Of a DNA stretch of 64,000 nt, positions 49,853 to 58,850 are shown piece by piece. The notes beneath the pieces are model-generated. The model saw nothing but the letters and a program-made list of their open reading frames with translations, was not told where the DNA came from and made no database searches. The translations under genes and the position numbers were made by a program. The DNA comes from Firmicutes bacterium UBA1702 (GTDB lineage Bacteria; Bacillota; Clostridia; Peptostreptococcales; Anaerovoracaceae). Location of the stretch: positions 303-64,302 of the forward strand of contig DCJK01000046.1 in NCBI GenBank assembly GCA_002320005.1, read 5' to 3'. The stretch's first letter is position 1, and each line of letters opens with the position of its first letter.

Positions 49853-52740
49853 TGGAAAAAAGGCAGAGACGGCTTAGTATTATAATACTCATAGCGGTAC
49901 TTATAATCGGACTTTTCGTCAGCCTGATAGGATTTATATCGGATTTCCTGTGGTTCAGGGAAATGGGATATCTGTCAGTGTTTTTCAAACAGATAGTTAC
50001 ACAGCTGAAAGTCGGAATACCGACCTTTGTGGTAATAAGCGTGCTGGTATATCTGTATCTGAACAGACTGAAGAAAGGGTACTTCTCAAAAATAGCTTCT
50101 TCAGAAGAGACTAATCTGAAAAAACTGGGTAAGACCACAGTGGTTTTGTCTATACTGTTTGGTATTTTCGCCACTATCATGGCAGTAATGCAGCTGTGGT
50201 TTGAAATCCTTAAATTTGCCAACAGCACATCATTTGATTTAAATGATCCGCTGTTTGGTTTTGACATTTCATTCTATATCTTCAAACTGGATTTCCTTAC
50301 GCAGCTTAACGATATACTGATTGGTATAATTATCGGATTTGTGCTGCTTACCATTATATATTATATAATTCTCATGACGGTCAGAACACCGGACGTATTC
50401 AAGGAACAGGTGCCGCCTGAAGCGGAATTTGCAGGTGATCGTGACGAGAGATATTCCGGAAGCAGCAATCCTTTTGAAAACGGAAATAAGAGAACCAACA
50501 ATCCCAATGATTTCTTCGGAAAATTTTCAGAAGCTTTTACGGGAAAGAAGCCGCAGGCTAAACCTGTAAAACCTAAAAAGCAGTTTGATGATAACAATTT
50601 CAGACAGCTTATGGAAATCGCATCCGGGAAACTGGCTATGCTGGGATTCATATTTTTCATAATGCTGGGAATAAGTTTCTTCCTGCAGCAGTTTGATCTT
50701 CTGCAGGCTCACACCGGAGCGGTTTACGGCGCAGGCTTCACAGATGTCAACATCACATTATGGAAGCTGAGGGCTCTTTGCGTACTGTCTGTGCTTGCTG
50801 CAGTCATGTTTGTAGTGCAGATGAAGAGGAAACAATACAAAAAAATTCTCACTGTTCCTGTAGTGATGATTGTGGTAGGACTGGTGGGAACAGGAGCAGG
50901 AATGATGATACAGAACTTTATCGTATCACCTGATGAGCTCAGCAAGGAGACGCCGTACCTTGAGAGAAATATTGAATACACCCAGTATGCTTATCAGCTG
51001 GATGATGTATCCACAAAGGCTTTTGCGGCGGACAACACTTTGACGGCAGCTGATATTGCGGAAAACTCAGAGACAATAAGCAATATACGTATAAACGATT
51101 TCGATCCTGCAAAGCAGTTTTATAATCAGACTCAGAGTATCCGTCAGTACTACACTTTCAATGATGTGGACAATGACAGATACATGATAGACGGAAAATA
51201 TACTCAGACATATCTGGCCACCAGAGAAATTGACGAGACAAAAATAAGTGATTCATGGCTTAACCGTCATCTTAAATATACACACGGATATGGTGTCACC
51301 ATTTCCAGAGTAGACAAGGTGACCTCCAGCGGGCAGCCTGACGTGCTGGTAGGAAATATTCCTCCTGAGTCATCAGTGGAGGACATACAGATAACCAGAC
51401 CTGAAATATATTTCGGAGAACTTTCCAACGAATACATTATAGTCGGAACAGATGAAGCTGAATTTGACTATCCTTCCGGCGAAAGCAACGAATACACTCA
51501 CTACGATGGAACTGCCGGAATAGAGCTGAATCTCTTTAACAGAATAGTGTTTGCCGCACGTGAGGGAAGTGTAAAATTGCTGGTTTCCTCCAATATAAAC
51601 AGCGATTCAAAGATTATAATCAACAGAAATGTAATGGAAAGAATAAAGACCATAATGCCGGATCTCACTTATGAGGCCGACCCTTATATGGTTACTGTTG
51701 ACGGAAAACTGTACTGGATGGTAGATGCATACACCACCAGTTCCAATTATCCTTACTCACAGCCTTTCCAGGAGGACATCAATTATATCCGCAACTCCAT
51801 AAAGGTTGTGGTTGATGCTTACAACGGAGATGTAAACTTCTATGTTGTAGACGAAAGCGATCCGATAGCTCAGACCTATGCGAAGATATATCCTAAACTC
51901 TTCAGAAGCTACGACGAGATGCCTGAAGGCTTAAAGGCTCATATACGTTATCCTAACACGCTTCTTCAGATACAGGCAAATATCTATGCAAGGTATCACA
52001 TGGAAGACATAAGCGTATTCTACCTCAACGAGGATCAGTGGGATATCGCTTACGAGATATACGGAACAGAGCAGGCACAGATGACGCCGACATATTATAT
52101 AGCTAAGCTTCCGGGAGAGGAAAAGGCTGAATTCTTCAACTCTATTCCTTTCACACCTAAGTCAAAGAAAAACATGACGGCTCTCATGGTGGCACGAAAT
52201 GACGGAGACAACTATGGAGAACTTGTATTGTATCAGTTCCCTAAGAGCAAGACTATTTACGGTCCGGAGCAGGTGGAGGCACAGATTGACCAGAACACGG
52301 AGATTTCAAAAGAATTCTCCCTCTGGAATTCTTCCGGTACCAAGTACAGAAGAGGAAATATGTTTATAATACCTATAAACACATCTATCCTATATGTGGA
52401 ACCGGTGTATCTGGAGGCAACCAACTCAAGTATTCCTGAGGTGAAGAGAATAATTGTAGCATACGGCGATCGTATAGCTTACGAGCAGACTCTTGCAGAA
52501 TGTCTGGTATCACTGTTCGGAGATGAAGCTGCCGGCGGAGTTGATTCGGCAGGAGGATCAGTCGTAGAAGATGAAACTGTCCAGACCAAACCGGATGGAG
52601 ATCTGACTCAGGCAGAACTTATTCAGAAAGCCGTAGATGCTTTTAACAATGCAGATGCTGCCATGAAGAGCGGTGACTGGGCGGCTTACGGCAAATATCT
52701 TGATGAACTTGAAGACGCTTTGAATAAACTGGCTTCATAA
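49852..52740 (+). CDS. UPF0182 family membrane protein
   Basis: 962 residues. About seven membrane helices in the first 350 residues (LSIIILIAVLIIGLFVSLIGFISDFLWFREMGYLSVFFKQ is the family start), a cytoplasmic basic linker (about 175-240), then a very large extracytoplasmic domain (WLNRHLKYTHGYG, PEIYFGELSNEYIIVG, NRIVFA, DAYTTSSNYPYSQP, HIRYPNTLLQIQA are family blocks), ending with a small acidic helix (FNNADAAMKSGDWAAYGKYLDEL). Function unknown. Coupled with the zinc-ribbon gene by a TAATG overlap. Confidence 0.93.
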   Translation: MEKRQRRLSIIILIAVLIIGLFVSLIGFISDFLWFREMGYLSVFFKQIVTQLKVGIPTFVVISVLVYLYLNRLKKGYFSKIASSEETNLKKLGKTTVVLSILFGIFATIMAVMQLWFEILKFANSTSFDLNDPLFGFDISFYIFKLDFLTQLNDILIGIIIGFVLLTIIYYIILMTVRTPDVFKEQVPPEAEFAGDRDERYSGSSNPFENGNKRTNNPNDFFGKFSEAFTGKKPQAKPVKPKKQFDDNNFRQLMEIASGKLAMLGFIFFIMLGISFFLQQFDLLQAHTGAVYGAGFTDVNITLWKLRALCVLSVLAAVMFVVQMKRKQYKKILTVPVVMIVVGLVGTGAGMMIQNFIVSPDELSKETPYLERNIEYTQYAYQLDDVSTKAFAADNTLTAADIAENSETISNIRINDFDPAKQFYNQTQSIRQYYTFNDVDNDRYMIDGKYTQTYLATREIDETKISDSWLNRHLKYTHGYGVTISRVDKVTSSGQPDVLVGNIPPESSVEDIQITRPEIYFGELSNEYIIVGTDEAEFDYPSGESNEYTHYDGTAGIELNLFNRIVFAAREGSVKLLVSSNINSDSKIIINRNVMERIKTIMPDLTYEADPYMVTVDGKLYWMVDAYTTSSNYPYSQPFQEDINYIRNSIKVVVDAYNGDVNFYVVDESDPIAQTYAKIYPKLFRSYDEMPEGLKAHIRYPNTLLQIQANIYARYHMEDISVFYLNEDQWDIAYEIYGTEQAQMTPTYYIAKLPGEEKAEFFNSIPFTPKSKKNMTALMVARNDGDNYGELVLYQFPKSKTIYGPEQVEAQIDQNTEISKEFSLWNSSGTKYRRGNMFIIPINTSILYVEPVYLEATNSSIPEVKRIIVAYGDRIAYEQTLAECLVSLFGDEAAGGVDSAGGSVVEDETVQTKPDGDLTQAELIQKAVDAFNNADAAMKSGDWAAYGKYLDELEDALNKLAS

Positions 52741-52774
52741 AAATTAGACAGCTTGTAACGACAGGAGGTAGAAT

Positions 52775-54691
52775 ATGCTGGAATTTGATTTTGAACGCAT
52801 GCTGTTCAAAATACCCCCGGAAAGCCACGGTAAGGATGATCTCATCCGAATCCTCAAGACTCACCCGGAGGTGGAATTTGTCTCGTATGTAGGACTTGAT
52901 ATTGCTGGCAATGACACAGATGAACGAATTCCCGTTAAATTGTTTTTAGACGATATAGATGATATGCTGAAGCACGGAGTGCAAACTGATGGTTCCAGCG
53001 TACACCTGCCTAAAATCGCAGAACTTAACAATGCAAAGGTAGACATGATTCCCGATCCGGACGTAAACTGGTATGTTGACTATAATTTTGACAATGTATC
53101 CGGTAAAACGGGTCTGCCGGTAGGCACCTTGAGGATACCTGCATTCCTTATACACAATGACAGGGCAGAGGTGGGTTCACGTGCGATTCTCAGAAACTCT
53201 GTTGATAAATTCAAAGAGGAGCTGATGAAACTTCTCAGAGAAAATCCGTACGTGTTCCGATACATTGACGGAGCAGAAAGCGCTGATGATATTGAAAAAA
53301 TCCTTATAACCAGCGCAACGGAACTCGAATTCTGGGTAAGGACTCCCGAAGACAAGGCGGATAAGGAGCAGCTTTCCACTTCTCAGGAATTAAAGGAGCA
53401 GTACTGGAAGAGAACATACGGACCTGTCAGAACCGCGCTGGAAAAGTCGTTGGAAATCCTGGACTATTATGGGTTCAATATGGAGATGGGTCATAAGGAG
53501 GTAGGAGGCGTCAAATCCAAACTTACCAGAACCGGCGCTCATGATCACATAATGGAACAGCTGGAAATAGACTGGAAGTATGCTGATGCCATGCAGGCCG
53601 CGGACAACGAAAAACAGGTGAAATATGTTGTAAGAGATGTATTCAATCAGTTCGGACTGCTGACAACTTTCATGGCAAAGCCGGTGGAAGGTGTAGCCGG
53701 AAGCGGGGAACATACTCATCTGGGCGTTTCGGCAAAACTTAAAAACGGAAAGGTTATAAACCTTTTTGCAGCGGCAGACCCAAAGGAGGATTTCCTGAAT
53801 CCGGTGGGCTTTGGAGGCCTGATGGGAATCTTAAAGAATTATGAAGCAATCAATCCTTTTGTCAGCCCTACCAATGATGCTCTCAACAGACTGAAACCGG
53901 GATATGAAGCTCCGGTATGTATAGTGACATCTCTTGGACACAGTGCAGCAGAGCCATCCAGAAACCGAACCATACTTATAGGGCTTGTAAGAGATTTCAA
54001 CAATCCGCTGGCTACAAGATTTGAACTCAGGGCGCCTAACCCAAAATCAAACACATACCTTGTACTGGCCGCCAGCTATATGGCTATGCTGGATGGAATC
54101 AGTGCGGCACTTACAAATCATAAGACTCCTAAGGAACTGGAAAAATCGATATCCAAGAAACTTGGAGAAGAAGACTTCTATCTGGATACAGACAGAGAAT
54201 ACCGGAGTGAAAAGGATGTGTTTGAAGATTTCACCGAAGAGGAACGAAATGCCAGATTCGGCAAAGCCCCTGCCACGGTATGGGAAAACATCATGGGACT
54301 TTACAGATATCCTGAAAAGACAGGAGCCATATCCGGAAATGGTGCATTTCCTCAGGTGGCGCTGGAATCCTTCGTGGCTTATGCTGTAAATCAGTGGAAG
54401 ACAGAACTTCATGACAGGATAATTCCCGACTATATGCGGAATATAAGAGAGTATGTTATGGCTCATGGAAGTGATGCCACAGATTACGACGTGGCAAACT
54501 GGGAAGCCATAAATGCTAAGCGCCATGCAATTGCCAAGGACAGCCTGGCAGAAAAGGGACTTCTGACCAGAGTGAAGGAAGCTCTTGACAGCGGCGAGTA
54601 TGAACTTGCATCTTCCCTGCAGAAAGATCTGCAGAGAGAAATGAGCGAACTGAGAAAGCTCTATATAAAATACAGAAAAAATTTATTCTAA
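52775..54691 (+). CDS. glnA: glutamine synthetase, long clostridial form
   Basis: 638 residues. It joins ammonia to glutamate with ATP. The catalytic parts are recognisable: VEGVAGSGEHTHLGVS (ATP/metal), NRTILIGL and RFELRAPNPKSNTYLVLAA (C-terminal glutamate-binding region). It is longer than GlnA type I (about 450) and unlike type III (about 700). C-terminal extra residues (about 590-638) are coiled. It starts 34 bases after the UPF0182 gene with an AGGAGGT site and is 35 bases upstream of serS. Confidence 0.93.
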   Translation: MLEFDFERMLFKIPPESHGKDDLIRILKTHPEVEFVSYVGLDIAGNDTDERIPVKLFLDDIDDMLKHGVQTDGSSVHLPKIAELNNAKVDMIPDPDVNWYVDYNFDNVSGKTGLPVGTLRIPAFLIHNDRAEVGSRAILRNSVDKFKEELMKLLRENPYVFRYIDGAESADDIEKILITSATELEFWVRTPEDKADKEQLSTSQELKEQYWKRTYGPVRTALEKSLEILDYYGFNMEMGHKEVGGVKSKLTRTGAHDHIMEQLEIDWKYADAMQAADNEKQVKYVVRDVFNQFGLLTTFMAKPVEGVAGSGEHTHLGVSAKLKNGKVINLFAAADPKEDFLNPVGFGGLMGILKNYEAINPFVSPTNDALNRLKPGYEAPVCIVTSLGHSAAEPSRNRTILIGLVRDFNNPLATRFELRAPNPKSNTYLVLAASYMAMLDGISAALTNHKTPKELEKSISKKLGEEDFYLDTDREYRSEKDVFEDFTEEERNARFGKAPATVWENIMGLYRYPEKTGAISGNGAFPQVALESFVAYAVNQWKTELHDRIIPDYMRNIREYVMAHGSDATDYDVANWEAINAKRHAIAKDSLAEKGLLTRVKEALDSGEYELASSLQKDLQREMSELRKLYIKYRKNLF

Positions 54692-54726
54692 AATGTCAGA
54701 ATCAAATAGGAAAAGAGGATTAGCAA

Positions 54727-55998
54727 ATGTTAGACATTAAGAGAATCAGAGAGGACTATGAGGGCGTAAAAGCCGCAGTAGAAAAAAGATGCAAAGGCGA
54801 TTTCGGCCTGAGCAAAGTGCCTGAACTGGATGCCAAGAGAAGAGAAGTGCTGGCAGAGGTTGAGCAGATGAAGAATCGTCAGAACACGGTTTCCAAGGAA
54901 ATTCCTAAACTCAAGAAAGCCGGAGAAGACACAACAGCTATTATGGCTGAAATGAAGACTTTGTCTGCTGAAATCAAAGAGCTGGACGGTCAGCTTGCCG
55001 AAATTGAGAAAGAACTGAAAGATACTCTTCTGGGAATTCCTAATACTCCGTACAAGGATGTACAAATCGGAGAAGATGACACACAGAACGTTGAACTGCG
55101 TAAATTTGAAGAACCTAAGGAATTCACATTTGAACCTAAGGCCCACTGGGACATAGGAACAGATCTGGATATTCTTGATTTTGACAGAGCTGCCAAAATT
55201 TCGGGAGCAAGATTCACTGTTTACAAAGGACTTGGCGCAAGACTTGAAAGAGCAGTAATAAACTTTATGCTGGATCTGCATACCATTGATCAGGACTACG
55301 TTGAAATTCTGCCTCCTTTCATGGTAAACAGAGCTGCAATGACAGGAACAGGACAGCTTCCTAAATTTGAAGAAGATATGTTCTATGTACCTCAGAAGGA
55401 CTTTTTCCTGATACCTACGGCAGAAGTTCCTGTTACCAACCTGAGAGCTCAGGAAATTCTTCCTGAAGCAGAGCTGCCGGTTTATTATACTGCATATACT
55501 CCTTGCTTCCGTGCCGAAGCAGGTTCTGCAGGAAGAGACACAAGAGGTCTCATCCGTCAGCATCAGTTCCAGAAGGTTGAGCTTGTTAAATTTGTTAAGC
55601 CTTCTACTTCCTATGATGAACTGGAATCTCTCACCAACGATGCAGAGGAAGTTCTTAAATGCCTTGGACTGCCTTATAGAGTAGTGAGACTCAGTTCCGG
55701 AGATCTGGGATTCTCATCTGCCATGACATACGACATCGAAGTGTGGATGCCAAGCTACGGAAGATATGTGGAGATTTCATCTTGCAGTAACTTCGAGGAC
55801 TATCAGGCACGCAGAGCAAACATACGCTACAGAAATGAAGAGACCGGAAAGGCCGAATTCGTTCATACTCTCAACGGTTCAGGTCTTGCAGTAGGAAGAA
55901 CTGTTGCGGCTATTCTTGAGAACTATCAGCAGGAAGACGGCTCTGTAGTCATTCCTGAGGCTCTGAGAAAATACATGGGCGTAGATGTTATAAAATAA
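54727..55998 (+). CDS. serS: serine--tRNA ligase
   Basis: 423 residues, class II aminoacyl-tRNA synthetase. The N-terminal long antiparallel coiled coil (about 30-110) contacts the long arm of tRNA-Ser; motif 2 is FRAEAGSAGRDTRGLIRQHQF and motif 3 is GLAVGRTVAAILENYQ. There is no T-box leader: only 35 bases separate it from glnA, so it is most likely expressed with it. AAAAGAGG precedes the ATG. Confidence 0.97.
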   Translation: MLDIKRIREDYEGVKAAVEKRCKGDFGLSKVPELDAKRREVLAEVEQMKNRQNTVSKEIPKLKKAGEDTTAIMAEMKTLSAEIKELDGQLAEIEKELKDTLLGIPNTPYKDVQIGEDDTQNVELRKFEEPKEFTFEPKAHWDIGTDLDILDFDRAAKISGARFTVYKGLGARLERAVINFMLDLHTIDQDYVEILPPFMVNRAAMTGTGQLPKFEEDMFYVPQKDFFLIPTAEVPVTNLRAQEILPEAELPVYYTAYTPCFRAEAGSAGRDTRGLIRQHQFQKVELVKFVKPSTSYDELESLTNDAEEVLKCLGLPYRVVRLSSGDLGFSSAMTYDIEVWMPSYGRYVEISSCSNFEDYQARRANIRYRNEETGKAEFVHTLNGSGLAVGRTVAAILENYQQEDGSVVIPEALRKYMGVDVIK

Positions 55999-56013
55999 AT
56001 ATACAATTCTCTA

Positions 56014-56042
56014 TTGACAAGTGTATATAAGTGTAATATAGT
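56014..56042 (+). promoter_or_regulatory. promoter of the YtrA-ABC operon
   Basis: TTGACA (56014-56019), 17 bases, TATAGT (56037-56042). The -10 runs directly into the inverted repeat at 56040-56064. Confidence 0.85.
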
Positions 56043-56064
56043 GTACTTATCCAATAAGTACACT
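56040..56064. promoter_or_regulatory. probable YtrA-type operator
   Basis: AGTGTACTTAT and ATAAGTACACT are perfect 11-bp arms around CCA, overlapping the -10 and start point. Position and symmetry fit autorepression by the GntR-type regulator encoded next. Confidence 0.8.
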
Positions 56065-56090
56065 ATTTATTTTCCCGGGAGGTTTACCTA

Positions 56091-56465
56091 ATGGATATCA
56101 TAATCAGCAATTCATCCGGCACACCCATTTATGAGCAGATTACAGCACAGGTCAAAGCTCAGGTCATAGACGGCACTTTAAGACCGGGTGATCCTATCCC
56201 TTCGATGCGCGCATTGGCTAAAGCGCTTCACATAAGCGTAATTACTGTTCAGAGAGCTTACGAGGATCTGCAGAGGGACGGATTTATACAGACTTCTGTA
56301 GGAAAAGGAAGCTTTATCTCTTCTTCAGGAACCGAATTGTGGCAGGAGGAGCAGCAGCGCATAACAGAGGAATATCTGGCCAAGGCGGTTGAATCGGCAA
56401 GGCGCTGCGGAGTTGGGCTGGAAAAACTTCAGGAATTGATGAAGATGTTTTATGAGGAGGAATAA
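56091..56465 (+). CDS. GntR family regulator, YtrA subfamily
   Basis: 124 residues: a winged helix (IYEQITAQVKAQVIDGTLRPGDPIPSMRALAKALHISVITVQRAYEDLQRDGFI) with a short C-terminal dimerisation helix, the YtrA arrangement without a large effector domain. YtrA regulators repress their own ABC transporter operons and respond to cell-wall antibiotics or other envelope stress. The promoter has a suitable operator. Confidence 0.93.
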   Translation: MDIIISNSSGTPIYEQITAQVKAQVIDGTLRPGDPIPSMRALAKALHISVITVQRAYEDLQRDGFIQTSVGKGSFISSSGTELWQEEQQRITEEYLAKAVESARRCGVGLEKLQELMKMFYEEE

Positions 56466-56470
56466 CACTT

Positions 56471-57334
56471 ATGGCAGCAGAAGCATTGAAAATAAGCGGA
56501 TTGTGCAAGAATTTCGACGATTTCTGCCTTAAAGACATAGAACTTGCCGTACCGGAAGGTGCGGTTGTAGGTCTTATAGGGGAAAACGGTGCAGGAAAGA
56601 CCACCACCATTAAAGCAGCTGTGGATCTCCTGCACAGGGATAAAGGTGAAGTCGAGTTCTTTGGAAAAAGAATGGAAGAGGATCCGTCAGGAATACGCAA
56701 AGAGGTGGGAGTCGTATTTGATTCTCTCCACTTCAGCCAGGGTCTTGACGCGGACAAAATAGAAAAAATCTGTGAAGCGATATACGAGAACTGGGACAAG
56801 AAAACTTTTGAGGAATGCATGGAAAAGTTTTCGCTGCCTCACAAGAAAGCGATAAAAGATTTCAGTACAGGAATGAAAATGAAACTGAATCTTGCAATAG
56901 GGCTTTCTCATAATGCAAGACTTCTGATTATGGATGAACCCACCTCGGGGCTGGACCCGGTAGTACGTGACGACATACTGGACATATTTATGGACTTTAT
57001 GCAGGAGGAAAATCATGCCATTCTGCTGTCTTCGCACATCACCTCGGATCTGGAAAAGATAGCTGACTATATCGCATTCATTCATAAAGGAAGACTTATA
57101 TTCTGCATGCCTAAGGATACATTGCTGTATCAGTATGGCGTAATAAAATGCAGCAAAAGAGATTTTGAAAATATATGTGCAGAAGATAAGCTGGCATGGC
57201 GTATAGAAGACTATCAATGCAGCGTTCTGACGGGAGATCGCAGGAGGGCAGCTGCAAGATATCCTGAAATGATTATAGATACGCCTACCATAGATGAAAT
57301 AATGCTTCTCTATGTGAAAGGAGAAAGAAAATGA
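56471..57334 (+). CDS. ABC transporter ATP-binding protein
   Basis: 287 residues. Walker A GENGAGKTT near residue 36, signature FSTGMKMKLNLA, Walker B LLIMDEPTSGLDP and H-loop SSHI are all present; the sequence is of the YtrB/CcmA type, with an extra C-terminal region of about 80 residues. It drives the permease encoded next (4-base overlap). Substrate unknown; the YtrA pairing suggests export of or resistance to an antimicrobial, by inference. Confidence 0.94.
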   Translation: MAAEALKISGLCKNFDDFCLKDIELAVPEGAVVGLIGENGAGKTTTIKAAVDLLHRDKGEVEFFGKRMEEDPSGIRKEVGVVFDSLHFSQGLDADKIEKICEAIYENWDKKTFEECMEKFSLPHKKAIKDFSTGMKMKLNLAIGLSHNARLLIMDEPTSGLDPVVRDDILDIFMDFMQEENHAILLSSHITSDLEKIADYIAFIHKGRLIFCMPKDTLLYQYGVIKCSKRDFENICAEDKLAWRIEDYQCSVLTGDRRRAAARYPEMIIDTPTIDEIMLLYVKGERK

Positions 57335-57981
57335 AGGGGTTAATTTTAAAAGACTTATATAATGCAATGACTCAGGGGAAAGTTCTGCTGTTTATGGTGG
57401 TTATTTTCGGAGTATGTTTTGCCAATGCTGCAGAGGGAACCTTGATAATAATGTGCACCATATATGCTGCCGTTCTGGTAATAAACAATATGGCGCTGGA
57501 TGAGATGTGCGCCTGGGAAACTTTTGCCCTGACAATGCCTGTGACCCGCCGGCAGCTCGCCCTTTCAAAGTATGTGATTTCCGTAATTTATGCTTTTGGA
57601 GGGACACTACTGGGGGCAATAATGACAGTGGTATTAAGAGCAGCAGGCTTTGGAGGCGGAGGAGCACCGCTGGGATCGATTCTGGTAATAACCGGAGTAG
57701 GGATGGCCATATCCGCCCTATTTATAGCTGTGCTTATACCTGTAAACTTCAAGTTCGGAATTCAAAAAGGAAGATTCGTCCTCCTGAGCATAGCAGCCCT
57801 TATAGGCGGGGGAGGTGTACTGCTTTCAGGAAGCAGAGGAACAAGAATAATGGCAGCCATCGGGACCTTCGGGGAAATAAACGGCATGCTGGCTGCACTT
57901 ATTGCAGCAGCAGCTGTGGCAGTCATATTGGTTGTTTCTTTTGGAATCAGCGTAAAAATAATGGAGAAAAAAGAATTTTAA
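57331..57981 (+). CDS. ABC-2 type permease
   Basis: 216 residues, six membrane segments, beginning MKGLILKDLYNAMTQGK, the usual short cytoplasmic start of these permeases (DLxN). It overlaps the ATPase gene by 4 bases and ends the YtrA operon; a half transporter that must dimerise. Confidence 0.88.
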   Translation: MKGLILKDLYNAMTQGKVLLFMVVIFGVCFANAAEGTLIIMCTIYAAVLVINNMALDEMCAWETFALTMPVTRRQLALSKYVISVIYAFGGTLLGAIMTVVLRAAGFGGGGAPLGSILVITGVGMAISALFIAVLIPVNFKFGIQKGRFVLLSIAALIGGGGVLLSGSRGTRIMAAIGTFGEINGMLAALIAAAAVAVILVVSFGISVKIMEKKEF

Positions 57982-58003
57982 GAAGTTCCTGAGCAAAAAT
58001 CAC

Positions 58004-58031
58004 TTGCCAAATGCTTCGGAACATATATAAT
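58004..58031 (+). promoter_or_regulatory. promoter of the THF riboswitch-folT unit
   Basis: TTGCCA (58004-58009) and TATAAT (58026-58031) with 16 bases between, placing the RNA start just before the riboswitch. Confidence 0.75.
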
Positions 58032-58045
58032 ATTTATGAAAACAA

Positions 58046-58156
58046 ATAGTCAGAGTAAGGCCAGCGCGTCAAGTGCCGCCGGATGGGATGTTGCCGACGG
58101 ACGAAGAGACATTGATATCGGATATGTCTCGCGGTGCTGTGTCTGCGTCCGCTGCT
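58046..58156 (+). ncRNA. tetrahydrofolate riboswitch
   Basis: Contains the conserved THF aptamer segments in order: AGAGTA near 58053, GCGTCAAGTG (58066-58075; consensus GCGUUAAGUG), GGATGGGATGTTG (58081-58093; consensus GAUGGGAUGUCG), CGAAGAGAC, GCGGTGC (58131-58137) and TGCGTCCGCTG at the 3' end (consensus UGCAUCCGCU). A folate transporter gene follows, the usual target. Ligand binding should lower folT expression. Confidence 0.9.
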
Positions 58157-58187
58157 ACATTAAAGAAAAGAAGCTCTTTTCTGTAGC
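58154..58187 (+). promoter_or_regulatory. expression platform hairpin of the THF riboswitch
   Basis: GCTAC (58154-58158) with GTAGC (58183-58187) and AGAAAAGA (58164-58171) with TCTTTTCT (58175-58182) form a hairpin between the aptamer and the ribosome site (AAAGGAG near 58196-58202). The last aptamer bases (GCTG) overlap its 5' arm, so the two folds may exclude each other. Confidence 0.55.
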
Positions 58188-58211
58188 ATAGACAGAAAGG
58201 AGTTTTTTATT

Positions 58212-58733
58212 ATGTCTGACAAAATGAAAAAATTAACCATTAACGCTGTTATGATTGCCATGTGCGCTGTTTTAGGGTACACATCTCTGGACTTCGGAAG
58301 CCTTAAAATAACTTTTGAGAGCTTACCTATTCTCCTGAGCGCGTTTCTCTTCGGACCTGTGGACGGAATGATTGTGGGAGGAATGGGAACCTTTATTTAC
58401 CAGATGCTCCGCTACGGATTTTCGGCAACCACACTTATATGGATGCTGCCATATGTGGTATGCGGCCTTATGGCCGGTATATGGGCAAAGAAATACGATT
58501 TTAAAATGACCGGCAGGCAGGTCATGGCAGCTGTAATAGCGTGTGAACTTGTAATAACCATTCTTAATACAGGTGCAATTTACATAGACAGCCATATATA
58601 CGGCTATTATACTCCGGCGCTTATTCTTGGTGGACTGCTTCCGAGATTTGCCATCTGTATCGGCAAGGCTATTGCCTTTGGCCTGGTGCTGCCGGCAATA
58701 ATCAAGCCTGTACGCAGCAATCTGGCGGCATAG
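58212..58733 (+). CDS. folT: folate ECF transporter S component FolT
   Basis: 173 residues, five to six membrane helices with the S-component start KKLTINAVMIAMCAVLGYTSL and FGPVDGMIVGGMGTFIYQM. The THF riboswitch upstream and the similarity support folate as the substrate. It works with the shared EcfAA'T energising module, which is not in this window. The transporter should supply the THF used in the histidine pathway (ftcD/fchA), among other needs. Confidence 0.9.
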   Translation: MSDKMKKLTINAVMIAMCAVLGYTSLDFGSLKITFESLPILLSAFLFGPVDGMIVGGMGTFIYQMLRYGFSATTLIWMLPYVVCGLMAGIWAKKYDFKMTGRQVMAAVIACELVITILNTGAIYIDSHIYGYYTPALILGGLLPRFAICIGKAIAFGLVLPAIIKPVRSNLAA

Positions 58734-58792
58734 CCACATTACATGCATCCTGAAGGATTCCGACAGGAAAAAACGAAACAAATAACATCCGA

Positions 58793-58850
58793 AAAAAAGA
58801 GCCTGATGAATCTGAAGCAGAGAGCTTCAGAAACACAAGGCTCTGTTTTT
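58793..58850. terminator. bidirectional terminator between folT and TetR gene
   Basis: AGAGCCT (58798-58804) with AGGCTCT (58838-58844), enclosing CTGAAGC (58812-58818) and GCTTCAG (58824-58830), flanked by A7 and T5. Confidence 0.85.

Noticed and set aside
54692..54726. T-box before serS
   Set aside because: The gap is only 35 bases, too small for a T-box; serS seems to be co-transcribed with glnA.
54730..55563. 277-residue open frame on the minus strand
   Set aside because: Antisense to serS; repetitive Cys/Phe-rich shadow.
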